Shown here: positions 41,794-52,565 of the stretch, in pieces
How positions within the stretch are numbered: position 1 is the first letter of the stretch
Layout: the number at the start of each line of letters is the position of its first letter
Origin: Nothophaeocryptopus gaeumannii
Taxonomy: Eukaryota; Ascomycota; Dothideomycetes; Mycosphaerellales; Mycosphaerellaceae
Reading direction: 5' to 3'
Assembly: GCA_031771865.1 (NCBI GenBank)
Contig: JASISA010000026.1
Location: 1,798,001 to 1,862,000 of the forward strand
DNA: 64,000 bases
Translations under genes and position numbers: made by a program
Notes under the pieces: model-generated
Database searches by the model: none
Told to the model about the DNA's origin: nothing
Seen by the model: the letters and a program-made list of their open reading frames with translations, nothing else

Positions 41794-43229
41794 TCAGTTC
41801 CCAGCCATAACGTCCGTACTCGTAGCAATCCTCGGCATAGGCTGACTCAAAAGCCTCACGCTCTCATCTTCCCCATCCAAATTTCCCTCCACAACGACCT
41901 CCTCTACCCTGAAATCCGCTCCGCAAACAGCCTCCCTCCTCATCCGAAAATCCTCATACAACCATTCCCAAACCTCCCGATCCGAACAATCGTTCCCCTT
42001 ACACTTCGGCGCTGCATCGTCCATGACCTCCCGCGTGGTAGGCACCCAGGGTTTTGAGAGCGGCCAATCACTAAAATGGACATACTTCGCTTCCCCCAAA
42101 ACGGCCCTCGCATCCCATTCTCCATCACCGCCCAAGTAGGCAGCATGTGAATCCTCTCTTCTAAACTCCCCACTCAACAAGACCAATCCCCTATGCGGCA
42201 GCACTACTATTGCTGTCTGTCCAAAAACGCGATTCATCATCTTCTCCACATCTAACTCTCCTTCCCGAGTCTCCTCTACGGCTTTCATCACTTTCTCGAA
42301 TGTGGCCGTGGAGGGTGTGAGTAGCATCATCGCGTCGCAGGGTTGATACTCGCCTGGGTTTGTGGTGGTGCTGGTTGGGGAGATCCAGTATGCGCGGGGC
42401 ATGGCGATTTCGGTTTGTAGTAGAGGGAGGAGGAACAAGTCATCCAGGGGTGACAGGAGAGTTGCGTCGGAATCGAGGGAGAGGATTCGATGGTATTGAG
42501 TTGTGTTGAATGCGAGGAATTTTGTAAAGCCGAATTCCCAGCCGCCTCCGCCGTCGGTTTTGCGGATCACGTTTATCGGCGCCAGTTGGACTCCATATAC
42601 ATCTTTCGCCTGCGTTAAGAGACCAACGATTCGGGGGTCTGTAATTCCGGCGTTGGGATCGAAGGGGGAGGCATGGGGGTCGGTGATGGTTTGGGAGGGG
42701 AGTTTCCACTCTTTTGGGTAGATGAGGAGTTTGTCCGCTTTTGCACCCAGGTGATGAAGCGATTCGAAGAGTTGGAGGGATGAACAGAGAGCCTGCTCAT
42801 CCGTCGCGTAAGTCGCGTAGGCGAAGTCGCTCCATGTCACATTAGAACTACCCTGTTCCACTCCGACCGAAACACCATGATGTTGCGGGCTCGCAGACGA
42901 AGCATGTTTTGTCGCATCAAGTATTTCTCCTCCTCCTCCAACGTGTGGTCCAACCTTCCAAACCTCGCGTCCCCTCCATCTAACACTCATCCTCGCTTTC
43001 ATCGGTCCCACAAATACCCAGATCATCACCAGTAACGTCAACGCGAGGCGCTCTTCCAGAACATACGTCCTCTACTTTCCTCACTTTGCGTTGGTAGTCC
43101 GTATCCTGACCGTAGTTTCGGAGAGTCAAGAGGCGGCCACGTACCAAACCTCCCTCGCTGAGAGCTCGATCGTATCGGCGAGGGAAGCCACGGTCGACCA
43201 AGAGATTTAGTTGTGTAATAGGAGGACAT
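41794..43229 (-). CDS. GT8-like Golgi glycosyltransferase (Gnt1-like)
   Basis: Main exon 43052-41794. The open frame has no ATG before 43026, but a short upstream exon at 43229-43145 with a GTACGT donor and GGAAG acceptor (92-nt intron) gives exactly 447 aa. That model supplies a cytosolic basic N-terminus (MSSYYTTKSLGRPW...) leading into one membrane anchor (ERLALTLLVMIWVFVGP), the expected type II Golgi layout. The catalytic part has FAYATYATDEQALCSSLQLF, the GWEFGFTKFLAFNTTQYHRI block, the metal-binding DxD in LSLDSDATLLSPLDDLFLLP, and AKYVHFSDWPLSKPW, as in fungal glucose N-acetyltransferase or Gnt1-like GT8 proteins. The sugar donor (UDP-GlcNAc or another) is not certain. The upstream exon is inferred; the simpler alternative starts at 43026. 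Confidence 0.78.
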
Positions 43230-43732
43230 CGTTCAGGAGCTAAAAAGGCCTGCTTCTGCGGCGATGAACATCAAAAGAATCTGGAAGAGCAAGCAGACAG
43301 TCCATATCTTTCTCTGTCCAGCGGAAGCCAGGTCGGTGGCACAGACTCGAGGTCTTCACTGGAATGCAGATAGCAAATCTGCTCATGCCAGGGACGCGGT
43401 TCGCCATCAGCCCAGCACCAAGGCTACTGGCTATCGACTCTGCTCCAGCCCATCAACATCTCATCTCAAGAGGAAGAGAGGCAAAACCCTGACAGTTATA
43501 CACTTTTCATCAATTCCGCTTTCCTCATCAGAAAGTAGTGGGTATCTAAATATGCTTACACTTTCCAGGTCGCTTTCATAGTATCTATCCTACACTCCGT
43601 CCACCCCAAACATTTTGTGTAAGGCCGTCCGTAGTATCCAAATGCACGTCTCATTCATGCAACTCAAACTCCAAGCAAATCCATCTTTGGTGTCTATACA
43701 ATCGTCCCATCCTCCCTGACAACCCGTATCTG
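43230..43732. other. Spacer between the GT8 gene and TAO3
   Basis: About 500 bp with the GT8 promoter and the TAO3 3' UTR. A 105-codon plus-strand ORF (43264-43581) starts with ATG but shows no family features. Confidence 0.4.
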
Positions 43733-46700
43733 TCATGGCTCCGCACTAAAAGGACCCGTGATCGCTTTCTCCAGATAAGGCGCAGGCATTTTCGGCACTT
43801 TGGGACTCTTGCTGCTCGCAGCCATTTCCCTCCTCAGCGCATCTCTTGCTTCTTTGTTTCCCGAGCTGCTCGTCAACCTTCTGATACCCGACTTGAGAGC
43901 CTTGAAGCTGCCACCAGTGTTCGCAGGCTTGGTAGTGTATTGGCTTGGCTGGTACGGCTCGTCCGCAGTCTGGGCTCGTCCAACGGGAATGTCTTCGTCG
44001 GAGAATGTGTCAGTGTCGGCTTCGTTGTCGGATGCAAGTTCGTAGTGCGGACGAGAAATGGACTGTTTCGTTGCCATGCTGCCCACTGGTGAGGTGACTG
44101 ATCGGTTGTGCAAGCCAGGCCGCTGTGGAGGCGTTTGATTGGCAGCGAAGGCGATCGGGTTCATGACAGGAGGCTGCAGTGGCGGTTGGTAGCGCATCTC
44201 CGCAAAGCCCGTTTGGAAGGACGTGATTGAGGCATTGCGCTTCAGCGATCTGTGCAGGATGGGCAAAGCCTCTTGATTGTACAAATGCTCCCTCTCGTCA
44301 GTCGGATGCCTCGTCAAGCCATTTGAGAAGCCATTTGAGTGCGATGGGATGATTGGCGCTTCGTTCGTCTCGTCGAAGAAGTCGTCCAGCGTATCCAGCT
44401 TCTCTGCCAGCTCGCCGATGTTACTATCAGCGACTCTCGTGTCGTCAGACATCATAGTGGCTGTGCGATCGAAGTAAGAATCCTGGTACTCGTCCTTGTG
44501 GAATTCGATCTCCGGCGTGCTTGCTGCGGTGGAATCTTGCGACCCGTTCACACCTGCATATGCCAGCGTGTAGAACACAGCGTGCACGTTGGTCCTGGTC
44601 TGCAACGAGTGTATGGCGGGCATCGGTATGGACCAGCCTGACTCTTCCGGAATACCGTACAAGCTCTTCGTGCTGTCATACTCTTTGCGCGTAGCCCGAC
44701 TTGAGTGCGATCCGGCCATGCTCATGCGAAGATGTTTGTTGTCAAGCGGCGTTCCCGTTATGTCGATTACATTGTCGAGCACGTCGAGTGCTTGTTGGCA
44801 GTGCTCAGTTTGCAGAAGGCGCAGCAGTGGCGAAATGAGATCCGGGCCCTGACAGGCTATCTCAGGCTTGCGCATGTCGATGTCCTGAAGCATAGTGCAA
44901 AGGATCTGCATCGTCTTGACCTTGAACCAAGCGGTCTGATTATTAACCATTCCGAGGAGGAAGACGAGACTATTGAATTCTTGTGCTGGGAAGAAGGCCG
45001 TTCGGACAGCAGCAATACACTGCGAGACGAAGTCTTTATGACTCTTGAAATTGCCTTGCGCAAACCCAGAGAGCACGCGCGTGATACTGACAAGGCCCTG
45101 GCTCTCCGCTGCAAGGGCAAGAGTATCTGCGGACTCTCTGCACGTCGTGTCACTCTCGTCTTCGAAGTGATGGAGGTACCGTGGTAGATTTGCAAGGATG
45201 GTAAAGAGCAGTCGCTCGTCGCTACCGATGACTTCACTCGACGGTAGTCTGATGAGTCTCTCCATGATACGCAACGACCGGCTCATGGAGTTGCTCGATC
45301 GGACGCCCTTGTAAATCAGTGCATGCAGGCCTTGGAATCCGCTCTCCCACTTCTGCGGCTGGCTTTCGACGAGTATCTTGAGAACGGCCGGATCACTAAG
45401 GTCCATCTTCTTCAAGACCAGCTCAAGCATGCTCAGGCCTTCTTGGAATTCTCTTTCGAAAATGGTGTCCAGCACAGCACACGTCGTCCAGAACAGCTGT
45501 GGATATGCAAGCAAGTCGAGAGGATCAAGCGCGCCAATGATGCTTCGCAGCGTCGTCAAGATTTCGAGAGAGAAGATCAGGTAGTCGTGGTTCTCATCAT
45601 CTGCAATGGTGTTTGAAAGCCTGGCGAGCATATCCGCTAGCATCTGCTGGTCCAGCTTTGTCGAAACGCATCGGAAGACTTGGAAGCTGCGACAAGCAAC
45701 GTGCCGCACTGCGCAGGAAGTGGCCCAATTCATGGTGACTCTACCCCATTCCTCGCGTATGCCAGGGTACGTGACCGAGAAGATACGCACGACTTCATCG
45801 ACCACGTATGCCATTGGCTCCGACACGGCGCGACTATCCTCTTCGCCAGCACGTACTTCGCTGTCGCCATACGACCAGGCAATCTTCGGATCGTGACGCC
45901 TCACACACTCAATAAAATCCTCGATAGACTTCTTGTCGGGCTCGGTGTAAACAGAGTCGATCTTGGATATTACCAGCTCATGGATGAGATGCACCAGAAG
46001 CTCTCGTGCCTGGTCTTGTACGATACTGACATGTTGATCCCATTGCACAAGAATGATTTGCAGCAGTGTGGGTACCTTGTCAGCTGGCAGCTGGAACGGC
46101 GACACAACCAGATCCACGAGTAAGATCATGCTCAACTGACCAAGTGAGAGACCATTCTGCTTGGCACCACTCGGCAGAACCTGCGAAAGGTCGGCAACGT
46201 ATGGCAATTGCAGACCAACTGTTTCTGAAGGTGCAGACGTTGGCTCGCGACGCTCTGCGACCATCGTCTTGGGACATATCTGCATCAGCAGATACTCTAC
46301 GACTCTCGCACCGGCTGGCGTCTTGGACAAGAACACGACGATCTGCTTGGCATAGATGACAAAGTTCTGCTCCTTCTTGTCCAGGCAGATATTGATGATG
46401 AAGTCAAGGACGAGTTGCACGTTACCAGCATACGGTCCAGTCGCCAGTGCCTGCCAAAGAGCTTGGATTTCATTGTGAAGCGTAATGCTACTCTTCACAG
46501 TGATCTCGAAGAGGTTGACGAGAAGCATATAAGATGTGCCAGTAGGTCCACCATTGGGATCTAGCTGAAGCTCAATAGTCTGGATCCAAGGGAGCATGCC
46601 AGACACCATGTTGCGCTGATGATCAGGCTGTAGCTCATTGAAGTAGGCCGAGAACTCAGAGAAGACGTGGAATGCGAGCTCGGGGTGCTGGCTAGCCAAG

Positions 46701-49700
46701 CGACGAGATATCTCGAATTGTGCCAGCTTGTAGACGGCAGTCGTCTTGTCGGAAACACTGATGTCCAGATCTTGGAGCTTGGACGTCTTCCCAAGGCGCT
46801 CTTCCAGCGTGCGTAGAAGCTTCACAGACTTGACTCGTATCTGACTGTCTTCGTTGCCAAGCGTGTAGAGTCCAGCGCACAAGATCTTCCAGAACGGTGT
46901 CACAACGTTGCTGTTTTCGGTGAGCACCTTGGTGACGACTTCGAAGTAGCTTGCCAAGGCCTTCGGATTGCGAGCGACGTAGCACATACGCATAGTTGAA
47001 GCCATCAACAAGCCCTGGTCCGGGTTATGCACAATGAGATTCTGCAGAGCCTTTCTGCCAAGCGCATGTGTCCGGTCGCTTGGTGCCTCGAAGATGGCGC
47101 TGATCCAAGCAAGTATGCGGCGAATATCGAATTGCATCAAAGCTCTGCCGTCCGCCATGAATCGCAGTGGTCCAGCGCACAGCGACCCCATGGCACTGAG
47201 CGCAGCGATTTGCAGCTCGTTCCTCTCTTTCTCAATGGCCGAGTTGATGATGCCTCTGCTTCTCATGTCGCCCTCGCGTTCAAGGATTGATCGTCGAATA
47301 TGCTCTTGCTGTCGGCGCAATTGAGGCTCATTCGGCGAGAAGCCGCACCACTGCTCCATCAGAGAGAACGTTGCTTGCCGTGCTTGAAATGACATCCATT
47401 GTGGTGCATCCTTCAGGTTTCGGATGCACTCGTACAGCCCTTCCACGAGGATGCAGAAGTAAGTTCGCAGCTTCTGAAACTCAAGCTCGCCCTGAATTTC
47501 TGCATCGCTAAGGAACAGACGCAGGTGCTTTGTGTAGTCCATCAAGTAGATCATTACATATTCCTCACCGGAGATGTCGGGGTTCTGCAGTAAGTGAGAT
47601 GTAAGACTGAGAAGGTGTGTGATCTCAGTACGCAAGAAGTCGGTCCGTCGACTTCGCCTGATGTTCTGGCTGACGCTTCGTTGATGGGCTGCCATACGCT
47701 CTTTGGCTTCAGCGCTGCACGCGGCGACATAAGGTTGTAATGTCTCGAGTAGTGTTTGAAACAGAGTCGCGTTCGTTGCGCCGAGCCCGGTGACGGCAGC
47801 ATGGCGAACAGCAGCGTTGGAGACTGACAAGAATGGGACGACTCTCGCGAACAGCTCAGTCGCCGATGCTATCCTCTCTTGGCTGTTCGCTGACGACTTT
47901 GAGCTTTTGCGGGTGTGCTGAGACGCCTGGCCAGACACAGGAAGGTGGTTTGGTGTCCCTCCAATGTTCGTCAGGGTCGTGCAAGCGAAAATGAGATGGA
48001 TCTTCCACTGCTCGATCACGATCTCTGGTGCAGTGCTGGTCAGTCGTGTTGGCGGTCGACCCGCTGCGAAAGCCTGCTCCAATGCGTTTGTCGTTTGCTT
48101 TTGGCCTTCTGCCAACGCACCAATAGCACGGTAGCTGTGCAACAGTCTCTGGCAGACAAGCTCTCGTGTCAATGCAACAGCGTGCAAGCAGATCTCGGAG
48201 CTCAGCCGCACGAGGTTCGGGAAAATCTTGAACCACAGGTTTTGGTCGTGCGCAACATCGCTGCTGCAAAGCTCGACAAGCGTGCTGTTGATGTTGCTCT
48301 TGCGTAGCCCTTTCTGAAGACGACTCCTCTCGGCCAAAGACAGTCTCTCATCGTCCACATCAATGACTTGCTGCGAGCCACCTTCCAAGATACTGATGAT
48401 CCGGTTGGTGGGCTTGCCAAGGGCAGTGTCAAACTTGGTGATCAGGCGCAGGACATTGACTGCTACAGCCCGAACCGCTCTCGATGGCGAGCACAGGAAG
48501 AAAAGCCCATGAGACTCGACTTCATCCACGTGCGCTAAGATTCCAGACAGATCAAGCGGTAATGACCGACCCTTCTCCTCTTCATCGCCAGGCTCCGCAG
48601 CGACCTTGCGTGTGCGCTGCTGGATGTCGTCGATCCAGATCTGAAGAAGTTCGACATAGAGTTTCAGGGTATTCTCGATGTGTCCTGGTCCTAGCAAGCT
48701 GCCATCGGAGACAGTTGAGTACCGGTCATCAAAGTTGAAGATGAATCGCGCGAAGCCGATCGTTACTTGTTGCGCGTGTGATTGCCTCGCGATCGACTTC
48801 AATGACTGCGCGGAAGAGGTAGCAATATGCGACTGCACATGTGCCGTACCTGTGCAAAGCAGGTTGACCAGCGAATTAATGGGTAAGTGCGGGCTCAGGC
48901 ATCGTGGCAGCGCTTCCACGGCGACATGCAGTAGGTCGTAGTAGTGTTGTCGCAGGTCGGTCGGGTTCATAAAATCGTCTTTCCTGTTGAACGTGAAGGC
49001 CTCAGCCATGGGCGTCTTCGGCGTCTGAGATGCGAACTTCTCGTCTAGAACGGCTTGACCGCCAAAAGTGTTGTCACATATTATCGTAAGTTGACCAAGC
49101 ATTTTGCAAAACTTGACATAGTAGTCTTTGGCAACATCATTAAGATTCGTGGTCATCACGGGTCGTGAAAGGCGCTCTGTCCGTCCAGCGGACACAGCAA
49201 AGCCTTGGGAGCGCGTCCTTCGGTGGGTGATTGGTGAATGCGAAGTAGGATCCGCCATGGCATCGCATTCGAAGCGTGCCGGGAACGGCGGTGCCTCGCC
49301 CTTCTCGAGATCCGTCATGATGGCCAAGAAGGCGCGAATGGCAATCACCGTCTTCTCGGGATCCAGGTTTTCGATCTTCAAATCCTTTTCTGGTCCCCAA
49401 AATAGCTCGGCATTCATTAATGGGAAAATAATCGTTCGGAAGCAGAAGTCCGAATGCTTGAAACCAATGATTCGGACCAGCTGAATGAGCGGATCGGCAA
49501 TCATTGGATCGGTCGAGATGAGTACTCGTTTTCCGCCCTGGAATACTAGTTTGATGATATCTTCCAGTTTGCGGACAACGGCGTTGGGCGACTCTGAGAA
49601 TCGGTAAAGATACCGCCAGACCAACCTGCACATCGCTTTGAGTGCATGAGATCGTCCAGCTCGGTCTCTTGCCTTTGGCTGAAACGTTGTTGCCAGAGGT

Positions 49701-51598
49701 AGCCAGGTTGTAGCAAAAGTATCCGGCGGCGAGGCACAAAGGAGGACCGCTTGCAGTGGATACACATACGGCCAGTGATCCGCTTTTGATAGCATCTGCG
49801 TGATCTTCGGTTGGAGCATATTCACCACCTCCTTCCACTTCGGATTGAACAGCTCCGTAGTTGCCGTGGCCGCAATAGGGATAAGCAGATGCTCAAACAG
49901 CTCAGCGTAAGCGTGCTTCATCGCTCGTCCATGTACTTCGGCGAAGAACTTAGCAAGGAGCTGCATCATGTCGCAGGCTCGCTCCCAGTTTTCCGGCGGG
50001 TTGGTCTGAATCCTTAGCCAGCGCATGCTTTGCACCAACAAAGCAGTCTTGCCTGCCAACTTGGGATCAACAACGCCTTTTACTGCCAATCTCTTGTGCG
50101 CGATCTCCAAATCTTTCAAGAATCGCTCAGCCACTGCTTCAAATCGCAGCCTGCTCATGACACCCAGCAATTGCCCTCGAATGACCCAATTTGCGTGTAT
50201 TACTGGGGACATCGCCAGAAGGTCTGGGTCCGCGCTTTGCAATTGTCCGTAGATGACCTCTTCCAACCGACCGGCAGTGTTCAAGGTGCTATCCGGACCG
50301 TTGAGTGCCTTCAAAGTGGTCTGACCCAATATCTCGATCAGCACTCGACAGAGTATATAGATCGAGACCGTCGACCTTCGATCTGCCATGGCGACATTCT
50401 GTTCTATCAACAAGATGTCCTGCCCACTAGGTGAAGAAATCGGCGTAGAATACGTGCCGTTTGCAATGGCCCTCTGTGTCATTCCAGCCGACTCCTTCAA
50501 CTGTCTCAACTCTCCGTATATTGTATTCGCGGCGTCGGCCTTCTTCTTCCGCCAATGGATTACTGAATCGATAAGGGAATTCGGCTTATGCCGATTGATA
50601 TGTCCCAAAGAGGAGATCAGCTGATCGAAGGCCTGGTCAGCACCAGGGCCGCAGATGTTCTCAATTCGCGGTTCGGGCTCGCCTGGCTTTTGCATACACC
50701 TCTCAATCCTCTCATCTGCCTCTGCAATGAATGATGTGAATAGGTGGTGAAGCGCGTATTCGCCAACTGTTTTGAGCTCACTCCCAGCTGTTTGGACACG
50801 CGACTGGGACCGATTATGTGTGTGATTCCTCTTGACGCGTCCACTGTGCATTCTCTCCGGCCTCCGCTGGCTACCAACATTTTCAAAGCTGCGGTTCACA
50901 GCGACGGCAGCCGGGTTGGGGAGGTGAGTCCCATTGCTTTGCAACTGTGACAAGGACGGACTTTTCCTCAAACTCGCAGGCCCTCCTGCCTGACCAGCGG
51001 TGGCATCCTGCAGCACCGCGCCAGACATGATCTTCTGCGGACTCAGAGGACTGCTGTTGTTCGAAGCCAGCAAGCTCGGGTTCCTCGAATGCTGGACTCC
51101 ATGCACAATACTAGCCTGCCGGTGATGGCTATAAGAAACGGAGGGTCTTCGATCGAGGTCTATGCTCTGTTTGCTCGCGTGTGCGACGTGTGAGTGATTC
51201 CGTGGGGAAGCATTGCGTGGGCTGGTCACACTTAGCGCTCTGCCCCTCGTGACACTCGGTTCGCGTACAGCAGTCGCAACTATCGAAGGGCTGACCAAGG
51301 CAGAAGACGGGAGATAATGGGGAGCGGTCGGTCGTTCGACGAGTAGCGGCTCGGGTGGCGGACTGACGTTCGGATCGGAGTAGACGGGCGAGATGGACGT
51401 GCTGATGGGGGTTCGTCCATCCACAGGCGAAGGCACGGCTGTAGGGACGGTGATGGTCAGCTGGGGGACGTCCGGACGCATGCGTGGTAAGGACTCGGTC
51501 AAAGTAGCCAGCTGCATAAGCTGTTCGGGGCCAAGGAGCATCCGTAAAGCACAGCCAGCGCGTAGAGCATCCGACGCTGAAGGCACTTGTTCTGACAT
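43733..51598 (-). CDS. TAO3: Cell morphogenesis protein PAG1/TAO3 (Furry family scaffold)
   Basis: Single uninterrupted exon, 2621 aa. Furry-family scaffold of the RAM/MOR pathway that supports the NDR kinase Cbk1 with Mob2 to set polarised growth and cell separation. A Ser/Pro/Arg-rich disordered N-terminus (to about residue 290) is followed by the Mor2/PAG1 N-terminal domain (EYALHHLFTSFIAEADERIE, then FDQLISSLGHINRHKPNSLI, then DSVIHWRKKKADAANTIYGE). Long HEAT/ARM-like regions come next, including SGMLPWIQTIELQLDPNGG and a C-terminal domain with RLPSSEVIGSDERLLFTILA. The tail is disordered and Lys/Ser-rich. The length agrees with filamentous-fungal homologues. Just upstream of the ATG is a GTAAGT...CAG stretch of 37 nt, too short for a normal intron, so MSEQVPSAS is kept as the start. 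Confidence 0.92.
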   Translation of the reverse strand: MSEQVPSASDALRAGCALRMLLGPEQLMQLATLTESLPRMRPDVPQLTITVPTAVPSPVDGRTPISTSISPVYSDPNVSPPPEPLLVERPTAPHYLPSSALVSPSIVATAVREPSVTRGRALSVTSPRNASPRNHSHVAHASKQSIDLDRRPSVSYSHHRQASIVHGVQHSRNPSLLASNNSSPLSPQKIMSGAVLQDATAGQAGGPASLRKSPSLSQLQSNGTHLPNPAAVAVNRSFENVGSQRRPERMHSGRVKRNHTHNRSQSRVQTAGSELKTVGEYALHHLFTSFIAEADERIERCMQKPGEPEPRIENICGPGADQAFDQLISSLGHINRHKPNSLIDSVIHWRKKKADAANTIYGELRQLKESAGMTQRAIANGTYSTPISSPSGQDILLIEQNVAMADRRSTVSIYILCRVLIEILGQTTLKALNGPDSTLNTAGRLEEVIYGQLQSADPDLLAMSPVIHANWVIRGQLLGVMSRLRFEAVAERFLKDLEIAHKRLAVKGVVDPKLAGKTALLVQSMRWLRIQTNPPENWERACDMMQLLAKFFAEVHGRAMKHAYAELFEHLLIPIAATATTELFNPKWKEVVNMLQPKITQMLSKADHWPYVYPLQAVLLCASPPDTFATTWLPLATTFQPKARDRAGRSHALKAMCRLVWRYLYRFSESPNAVVRKLEDIIKLVFQGGKRVLISTDPMIADPLIQLVRIIGFKHSDFCFRTIIFPLMNAELFWGPEKDLKIENLDPEKTVIAIRAFLAIMTDLEKGEAPPFPARFECDAMADPTSHSPITHRRTRSQGFAVSAGRTERLSRPVMTTNLNDVAKDYYVKFCKMLGQLTIICDNTFGGQAVLDEKFASQTPKTPMAEAFTFNRKDDFMNPTDLRQHYYDLLHVAVEALPRCLSPHLPINSLVNLLCTGTAHVQSHIATSSAQSLKSIARQSHAQQVTIGFARFIFNFDDRYSTVSDGSLLGPGHIENTLKLYVELLQIWIDDIQQRTRKVAAEPGDEEEKGRSLPLDLSGILAHVDEVESHGLFFLCSPSRAVRAVAVNVLRLITKFDTALGKPTNRIISILEGGSQQVIDVDDERLSLAERSRLQKGLRKSNINSTLVELCSSDVAHDQNLWFKIFPNLVRLSSEICLHAVALTRELVCQRLLHSYRAIGALAEGQKQTTNALEQAFAAGRPPTRLTSTAPEIVIEQWKIHLIFACTTLTNIGGTPNHLPVSGQASQHTRKSSKSSANSQERIASATELFARVVPFLSVSNAAVRHAAVTGLGATNATLFQTLLETLQPYVAACSAEAKERMAAHQRSVSQNIRRSRRTDFLRTEITHLLSLTSHLLQNPDISGEEYVMIYLMDYTKHLRLFLSDAEIQGELEFQKLRTYFCILVEGLYECIRNLKDAPQWMSFQARQATFSLMEQWCGFSPNEPQLRRQQEHIRRSILEREGDMRSRGIINSAIEKERNELQIAALSAMGSLCAGPLRFMADGRALMQFDIRRILAWISAIFEAPSDRTHALGRKALQNLIVHNPDQGLLMASTMRMCYVARNPKALASYFEVVTKVLTENSNVVTPFWKILCAGLYTLGNEDSQIRVKSVKLLRTLEERLGKTSKLQDLDISVSDKTTAVYKLAQFEISRRLASQHPELAFHVFSEFSAYFNELQPDHQRNMVSGMLPWIQTIELQLDPNGGPTGTSYMLLVNLFEITVKSSITLHNEIQALWQALATGPYAGNVQLVLDFIINICLDKKEQNFVIYAKQIVVFLSKTPAGARVVEYLLMQICPKTMVAERREPTSAPSETVGLQLPYVADLSQVLPSGAKQNGLSLGQLSMILLVDLVVSPFQLPADKVPTLLQIILVQWDQHVSIVQDQARELLVHLIHELVISKIDSVYTEPDKKSIEDFIECVRRHDPKIAWSYGDSEVRAGEEDSRAVSEPMAYVVDEVVRIFSVTYPGIREEWGRVTMNWATSCAVRHVACRSFQVFRCVSTKLDQQMLADMLARLSNTIADDENHDYLIFSLEILTTLRSIIGALDPLDLLAYPQLFWTTCAVLDTIFEREFQEGLSMLELVLKKMDLSDPAVLKILVESQPQKWESGFQGLHALIYKGVRSSNSMSRSLRIMERLIRLPSSEVIGSDERLLFTILANLPRYLHHFEDESDTTCRESADTLALAAESQGLVSITRVLSGFAQGNFKSHKDFVSQCIAAVRTAFFPAQEFNSLVFLLGMVNNQTAWFKVKTMQILCTMLQDIDMRKPEIACQGPDLISPLLRLLQTEHCQQALDVLDNVIDITGTPLDNKHLRMSMAGSHSSRATRKEYDSTKSLYGIPEESGWSIPMPAIHSLQTRTNVHAVFYTLAYAGVNGSQDSTAASTPEIEFHKDEYQDSYFDRTATMMSDDTRVADSNIGELAEKLDTLDDFFDETNEAPIIPSHSNGFSNGLTRHPTDEREHLYNQEALPILHRSLKRNASITSFQTGFAEMRYQPPLQPPVMNPIAFAANQTPPQRPGLHNRSVTSPVGSMATKQSISRPHYELASDNEADTDTFSDEDIPVGRAQTADEPYQPSQYTTKPANTGGSFKALKSGIRRLTSSSGNKEARDALRREMAASSKSPKVPKMPAPYLEKAITGPFSAEP

Positions 51599-52565
51599 GT
51601 GGGAATGTCAGACGCAATCAAACTTACTCATTCTATGTCGCCCAGTCGTCGTGCCCTCCGCAGCATTGCCAGGTGTATAGCAGGTATAGGCGGTCTACGT
51701 GTAGGGAGTCGTGGGCGCCGAAGAGTTCCAGAAGGCCGCGGATGGCGGACCTGGGGGCCAGCAAAGCTGGAAGTGAAACACAAGACAACTCTCTCCGAAC
51801 ACAGTGAAAGTGAAGGCTGTTTGCCGCGCAATGACCTGGCGGGCTTGCTGGCTGCTCGCTGCTGGCTGCTGGCTGCTGGCTGCTGCAGCCCAAAGCTCGC
51901 TTCTCCGGCCAGGGGTCTGAACGCGCCTGCCCGTTCCCTGGTGCCTTGCAGCAAGGCGACGATAGCAAGGTGCCTGAATCGTCGCCCTGAGCCGGCAGTC
52001 AAGCCAGGATGAACAGACTCCGAGGGCTGAAACGCACGCCAGCAACAGCACCACCCAAAACTCAATCGTTTGGGCATATTGCGCAGTAGTTCAAGAAGAA
52101 CCGCACTCCTCTCCGTCCACCAATCTATCACCCCCTCCATCTTCCACACACTTCTGGTGTACTGCCCTCCGTGACACCCGACTCAGCACCCACGGTCTCC
52201 GAGCAGGCTGGCGCGCCAAAAGTCCGGTACCACAGAAGAAGGAAGACGAACCAGAGAACATTCCATTCAGCTTCTACTCCGCACCAACCAGGCCGACCCA
52301 GAACTCCGTCAAACCGCGAACCACGTCCTCGTCCTGAAGAAAGCCGCGGGCGTGGTGTGAGGCACCTCATGCTTCATCCAGGCCTACTAGCTGCACCGCT
52401 CGGCATTCCATCAATCGTAGACCACCGGCAGTCATCAAAACATACCTTGGGCAAATATCACTCCACCGTCGCGCATCTCACCCAAGCCCCATTTCTTCGG
52501 GATACACTCCAGACCCAACTGCAAGTCATTATTCGCCTACATAGTTCTACACCAATGACAAACAA
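51599..52565. promoter_or_regulatory. TAO3 upstream region
   Basis: Upstream of the long TAO3 gene. It contains a heptamer repeat (see 51847-51888) and several overlapping frames of 100-170 codons that end in stops before the TAO3 ATG. The 218-codon plus-strand frame starting at 52171 has GTG, not ATG, and a Pro/His/Thr-rich random composition. It is read as promoter and 5' leader. Confidence 0.4.
51847..51888. repeat. Tandem heptamer repeat GCTGGCT (about six units)
   Basis: Five or six head-to-tail copies of GCTGGCT, one with a C for G change and the last unit imperfect (GCTGCAG). It lies about 250-290 bp upstream of the TAO3 start codon on the opposite reading sense. The period is 7, so length change would shift frame if translated; no coding role is seen. 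Confidence 0.7.

Noticed and set aside
51600..51640. 37-nt GTAAGT...CAG stretch just upstream of the TAO3 ATG as an intron
   Set aside because: Shorter than the shortest introns seen here (42 nt), and it would destroy the ATG used; kept as a note only.
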